Below are positions 61,502 to 64,000 of a stretch of DNA of 64,000 nt, piece by piece (position 1 is the first letter of the stretch; each line of letters opens with the position of its first letter). Location of the stretch: positions 62,001-126,000 of the forward strand of contig CATOSB010000006.1 of NCBI GenBank assembly GCA_951812305.1, given 5' to 3'. The position numbers and the translations under genes were made by a program. Below the pieces are notes generated by a model. The model was not told the origin of the DNA, did no database searches, and saw only the letters and a list, made by a program, of their open reading frames with translations. This stretch comes from an uncultured Paracoccaceae bacterium (GTDB lineage Bacteria > Pseudomonadota > Alphaproteobacteria > Rhodobacterales > Rhodobacteraceae).

Positions 61502-62317
61502 CTAATCTGCCAAACCCAGCACATCCATCATGTCATATTGCCCGGGCTTTTTGTCGAGCCCCCAAAGCGCGGCCTTCAACGCGCCTTTGGCAAACAGGCT
61601 GCGGTCGCTGGCGGCGTGGCGCAAAACGATGCGCTCCCCCTGTCCGGCGAAAATCACGTCATGTTCGCCGATGATGTCGCCGCCGCGAATGGCCGTGAAA
61701 CCGATGTCGCCGGGTTTGCGCGCGCCGGTGATACCGTCGCGGCCCCGGTCGGACACATCGCTCAGATCAACGCCGCGCCCATCCGCCGCTGCCTGCCCAA
61801 GCATCAGCGCCGTGCCCGAGGGCGCGTCAACCTTCTGGTTGTGATGCGCCTCGACCACTTCGATGTCGAAATCCTCATCCAGCGCCGATGCGACCATACG
61901 CGTCAGCTTCACCAGAAGGTTCACCCCAAGGCTCATGTTGCCTGCGCGCACGATGACGGCGTGGCGCGAAGCTGGTTCCAGCGCCGCGATTTCACCCTCG
62001 CTCATGCCCGTCGTGCCGATCACGTGCACGGCGCGCGCCTGTGCGGCCACGCGGGCAAACTCAAGCGTCGCGGCGGGGGCAGTGAAATCCAGCACCGCCT
62101 GCGCGAGGGCAAATGGTTCCAGCGGGTCATCCGTAACCGTGATGCCCAGCGCCGCACCGCCCATTGCTTCGCCCAGGTCATTCCCCAGCCAGTCGTGGCC
62201 TGCACGCTCTACGGCGCCAACGATCCGCGCCTTGCCGGAATTCTGGACGGTCCGGACCAGCATCTGCCCCATGCGGCCTGATGCGCCTGTCACCACGATG
62301 CCCGGTAGTTCCGACAT
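61502..62317 (-). CDS. dapB: 4-hydroxy-tetrahydrodipicolinate reductase
   Basis: A 271-residue DapB. The cofactor motif is [35 protein letters not shown] follows, and the substrate-binding signature [20 protein letters not shown] is complete. It catalyses the second committed step of lysine and diaminopimelate synthesis. AGGAG precedes the ATG. It is divergent from rbfA across 89 bases that must contain both promoters. Confidence 0.96.
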   Translation of the reverse strand: MSELPGIVVTGASGRMGQMLVRTVQNSGKARIVGAVERAGHDWLGNDLGEAMGGAALGITVTDDPLEPFALAQAVLDFTAPAATLEFARVAAQARAVHVIGTTGMSEGEIAALEPASRHAVIVRAGNMSLGVNLLVKLTRMVASALDEDFDIEVVEAHHNQKVDAPSGTALMLGQAAADGRGVDLSDVSDRGRDGITGARKPGDIGFTAIRGGDIIGEHDVIFAGQGERIVLRHAASDRSLFAKGALKAALWGLDKKPGQYDMMDVLGLAD

Positions 62318-62406
62318 GTCACGCTCCTGTCTTATTCGCGCTCTCCTCTACACCCTTCCTCAAAAGGCGCAAAGCCCCGCTTGCGCGTGCGCATGAAGGC
62401 GCATAG

Positions 62407-62808
62407 ATGGGCGCCATGCCAAAACATGCGCATTCAAAAGAACCAAGCCAGCGACAGCTGCGCGTCGGCGAACTGATCCGCCGCACGTTAAGCGACGTGC
62501 TGAACCGGGGTGATATTCACGACCCGGACCTGAACCGCATGTCGATCACTGTCAGCGAGGTACGCGCCTCGCCAGATCTGAAGGTCGCGACAGCCTTCGT
62601 GTTACCGCTTGGTGGGTGCGGGCGCGACGAGGCACTCGATGCCCTGCGCCGTAACAAGGGCGAATTGCGCCGCGCGATCAACAAGGGTCTGACGCTGAAA
62701 TATTCGCCCGATCTGCGGTTCGTGATCGACGAAAGCTTTGACCGTATGGATGAAACGCGCCGTCTGCTTAGTCAGTACAACGTCCGGCGCGATCTGGACG
62801 AGCGCTGA
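62407..62808 (+). CDS. rbfA: 30S ribosome-binding factor RbfA
   Basis: A 133-residue Rbf[41 protein letters not shown] and [20 protein letters not shown] are characteristic KH-type segments. It assists 16S rRNA 5'-end maturation. An in-frame ATG three codons in (MPKHAHSK) is an equally good start. truB follows after three bases, a standard pairing. Confidence 0.95.
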   Translation: MGAMPKHAHSKEPSQRQLRVGELIRRTLSDVLNRGDIHDPDLNRMSITVSEVRASPDLKVATAFVLPLGGCGRDEALDALRRNKGELRRAINKGLTLKYSPDLRFVIDESFDRMDETRRLLSQYNVRRDLDER

Positions 62809-62811
62809 GAC

Positions 62812-63717
62812 ATGGCGCGGCGCAGGAAGGGTCGGGATATTTCCGGCTGGCTGGTTGTCGATAAGCCCGCGGGCATGACCTCGACCGCAGTGGTGAACAA
62901 GGTTCGCTGGGCATTTGATGCCAAGAAGGCTGGTCATGCGGGAACTTTGGACCCCGAAGCAACCGGCGTTTTGGCCGTGGCGCTGGGGGAGGCAACAAAA
63001 ACAGTGCCGTACATTACCGATGCGCTGAAAGCCTATCGCTTCACCGTGCGCTTTGGGCAGGCGACCAATACGGACGACGCAGAGGGCGAGGTGATCGAGA
63101 CCTCGGACGCGCGGCCAAGCGATGAAGAGATCACCGAAGCTCTGAAGGATTTCACCGGCGACATCATGCAGGTGCCGCCGCAGTTTTCAGCCGTCAAGAT
63201 CGATGGTGAACGCGCCTATAAACGGGCGCGTGACGGCGAGGAAATGGACCTGACCGCAAGGCCGCTTTATGTGGATGAGCTTGCCTTTGTGGAGCGCCTC
63301 GATGCGGACCACGCGGCATTGGAAATGGTTTGCGGCAAGGGTGGTTACGTTCGCGCCGTCGCACGTGATCTGGGACGCGCATTGGGGTGTTTGGGCCATG
63401 TCGTTTCGCTGCGCCGGGTCTGGTCCGGCCCGTTTGAGGCCAATGACGGGGTAAGCATCGACGTAATTGACGAATTGGCGAAGTCACCGGACCTTGACGG
63501 TTATCTGCGCCCTTTGGAAGAAGGGTTGGCCGACCTGCCTGAACTGCGCGCCAGCGCTGAGGGCGCGGCGAAAATGCGCAACGGCAACCCGGGGATGGTC
63601 GTGACCAGCAATGTTGAATTCGGCGATGAGGCCTGGGCGAGTTGCGACGGTAAAGCAGTGGCCGTTGGCATCTATCGCTCGGGTCAACTGCACCCAAGCC
63701 GGGTTTTCAACCAGTGA
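62812..63717 (+). CDS. truB: tRNA pseudouridine(55) synthase
   Basis: A 301-residue Tru[21 protein letters not shown], then [20 protein letters not shown] with the catalytic Asp, then [20 protein letters not shown]. It makes pseudouridine 55 in tRNA. It is coupled to the next gene by a GTGA overlap. Confidence 0.96.
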   Translation: MARRRKGRDISGWLVVDKPAGMTSTAVVNKVRWAFDAKKAGHAGTLDPEATGVLAVALGEATKTVPYITDALKAYRFTVRFGQATNTDDAEGEVIETSDARPSDEEITEALKDFTGDIMQVPPQFSAVKIDGERAYKRARDGEEMDLTARPLYVDELAFVERLDADHAALEMVCGKGGYVRAVARDLGRALGCLGHVVSLRRVWSGPFEANDGVSIDVIDELAKSPDLDGYLRPLEEGLADLPELRASAEGAAKMRNGNPGMVVTSNVEFGDEAWASCDGKAVAVGIYRSGQLHPSRVFNQ

Positions 63718-64000
63718 TCACGCGGCACCACAGGAAAGGCGATGCCGCCTCGACCGCGGTTTATTCCGATTGCGAGCGGTACCGGTATCTGCTGACCCGT
63801 GTCTGGAATGATGCGGGGCGCAGGGCGCTGTTCATCATGCTCAACCCGTCAACCGCGACTGAGGTTCAGAACGACCCAACCGTGGAACGCTGTGAACGCC
63901 GCGCGCGGGCGCTTGGATTCGGCGCATTTAGGGTGACGAACATATTTGCCTGGCGGGACACCGATCCAAAGGCATTGCTGCGCGCCGTGGAGCCCGTCGG
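63714..64000 (+). CDS. DUF1643 family protein, 3' end cut by window
   Basis: A GTG start overlapping the truB stop, and 95 codons visible before the window ends. [20 protein letters not shown], then [20 protein letters not shown] and [11 protein letters not shown] match DUF1643. The function is not established. The same order after truB is common in Rhodobacterales. Confidence 0.85.
   Translation, partial: MITRHHRKGDAASTAVYSDCERYRYLLTRVWNDAGRRALFIMLNPSTATEVQNDPTVERCERRARALGFGAFRVTNIFAWRDTDPKALLRAVEPV

Overview
The window is chromosomal DNA of a GC-rich alphaproteobacterium, most likely family Rhodobacteraceae (Roseobacter group). The main signs are a smo-type sorbitol/mannitol operon ending in mtlK, Rhodobacterales-type DUF4170, DUF2125 and DUF1643 genes, the dapB / rbfA-truB arrangement, a liv-type ABC operon with its own acyl-CoA ligase, and GC-rich hairpin repeats directly behind stop codons. 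This placement is inferred from gene content; there is no rRNA gene in the window.

Layout. 1-4814: 3' part of a polyol ABC uptake and oxidation operon (smoF partial, smoG, smoK, smoS, mtlK). 5088-13914: a minus-strand envelope cluster (pmbA, cysQ-like phosphatase, lipoprotein, DUF4170, waaA, lpxK), in whose middle sits a small plus-strand secreted-protein gene split by two insertion sequences. 14012-18102: an M15-peptidase-like membrane protein, a DUF2125 protein, and an SDR plus short enoyl-CoA hydratase pair. 18804-21835: mutL-rmuC. 21945-24306: an IS4-type element with an IS630-type element inside it. 24489-26454: a ureohydrolase, then a decayed methyltransferase-like gene. 26630-35033: acyl-CoA ligase plus livGHMKF-type transporter. 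35346-38206: a small gene cut by a three-gene IS66 element. 38234-39411: enoyl-CoA hydratase and a small DUF6958-type protein. 39717-45328: a nested pile of insertion sequences (an IS256 remnant holding an ISAzo13 element, which holds an IS66 element, plus a separate ISAs1 element in another part of the IS256). 45686-53344: rhomboid-like protein, murJ, yifB, GST fusion, a cobC-like phosphatase, cobU, ChaN-like and transglycosylase-like proteins. 53423-54612: second IS4 copy. 54992-64000: hspQ, ggt, an RsbW/STAS pair, a thiolase, a TPR membrane protein, free-Met-sulfoxide reductase, an RluA-type synthase, dapB, rbfA-truB and a partial DUF1643 gene.

Insertion sequences are the dominant feature. 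Ten copies or remnants of seven element types occupy roughly a fifth of the window. Most have readable target duplications, and three types occur twice with near-identical sequence. That points to a recent IS expansion with active gene loss: three non-IS genes are visibly broken.

The best candidates for undescribed biology are modest. They are a roughly 100-bp double-hairpin intergenic repeat (four copies) whose arms covary, the secreted-protein gene that would be restored exactly by precise loss of two ISs, a GST carrying a C-terminal Cys-rich module, and two membrane proteins that keep a peptidase fold but lack catalytic residues. I saw no CRISPR array, phage-defence island, secretion system, tRNA or rRNA gene.
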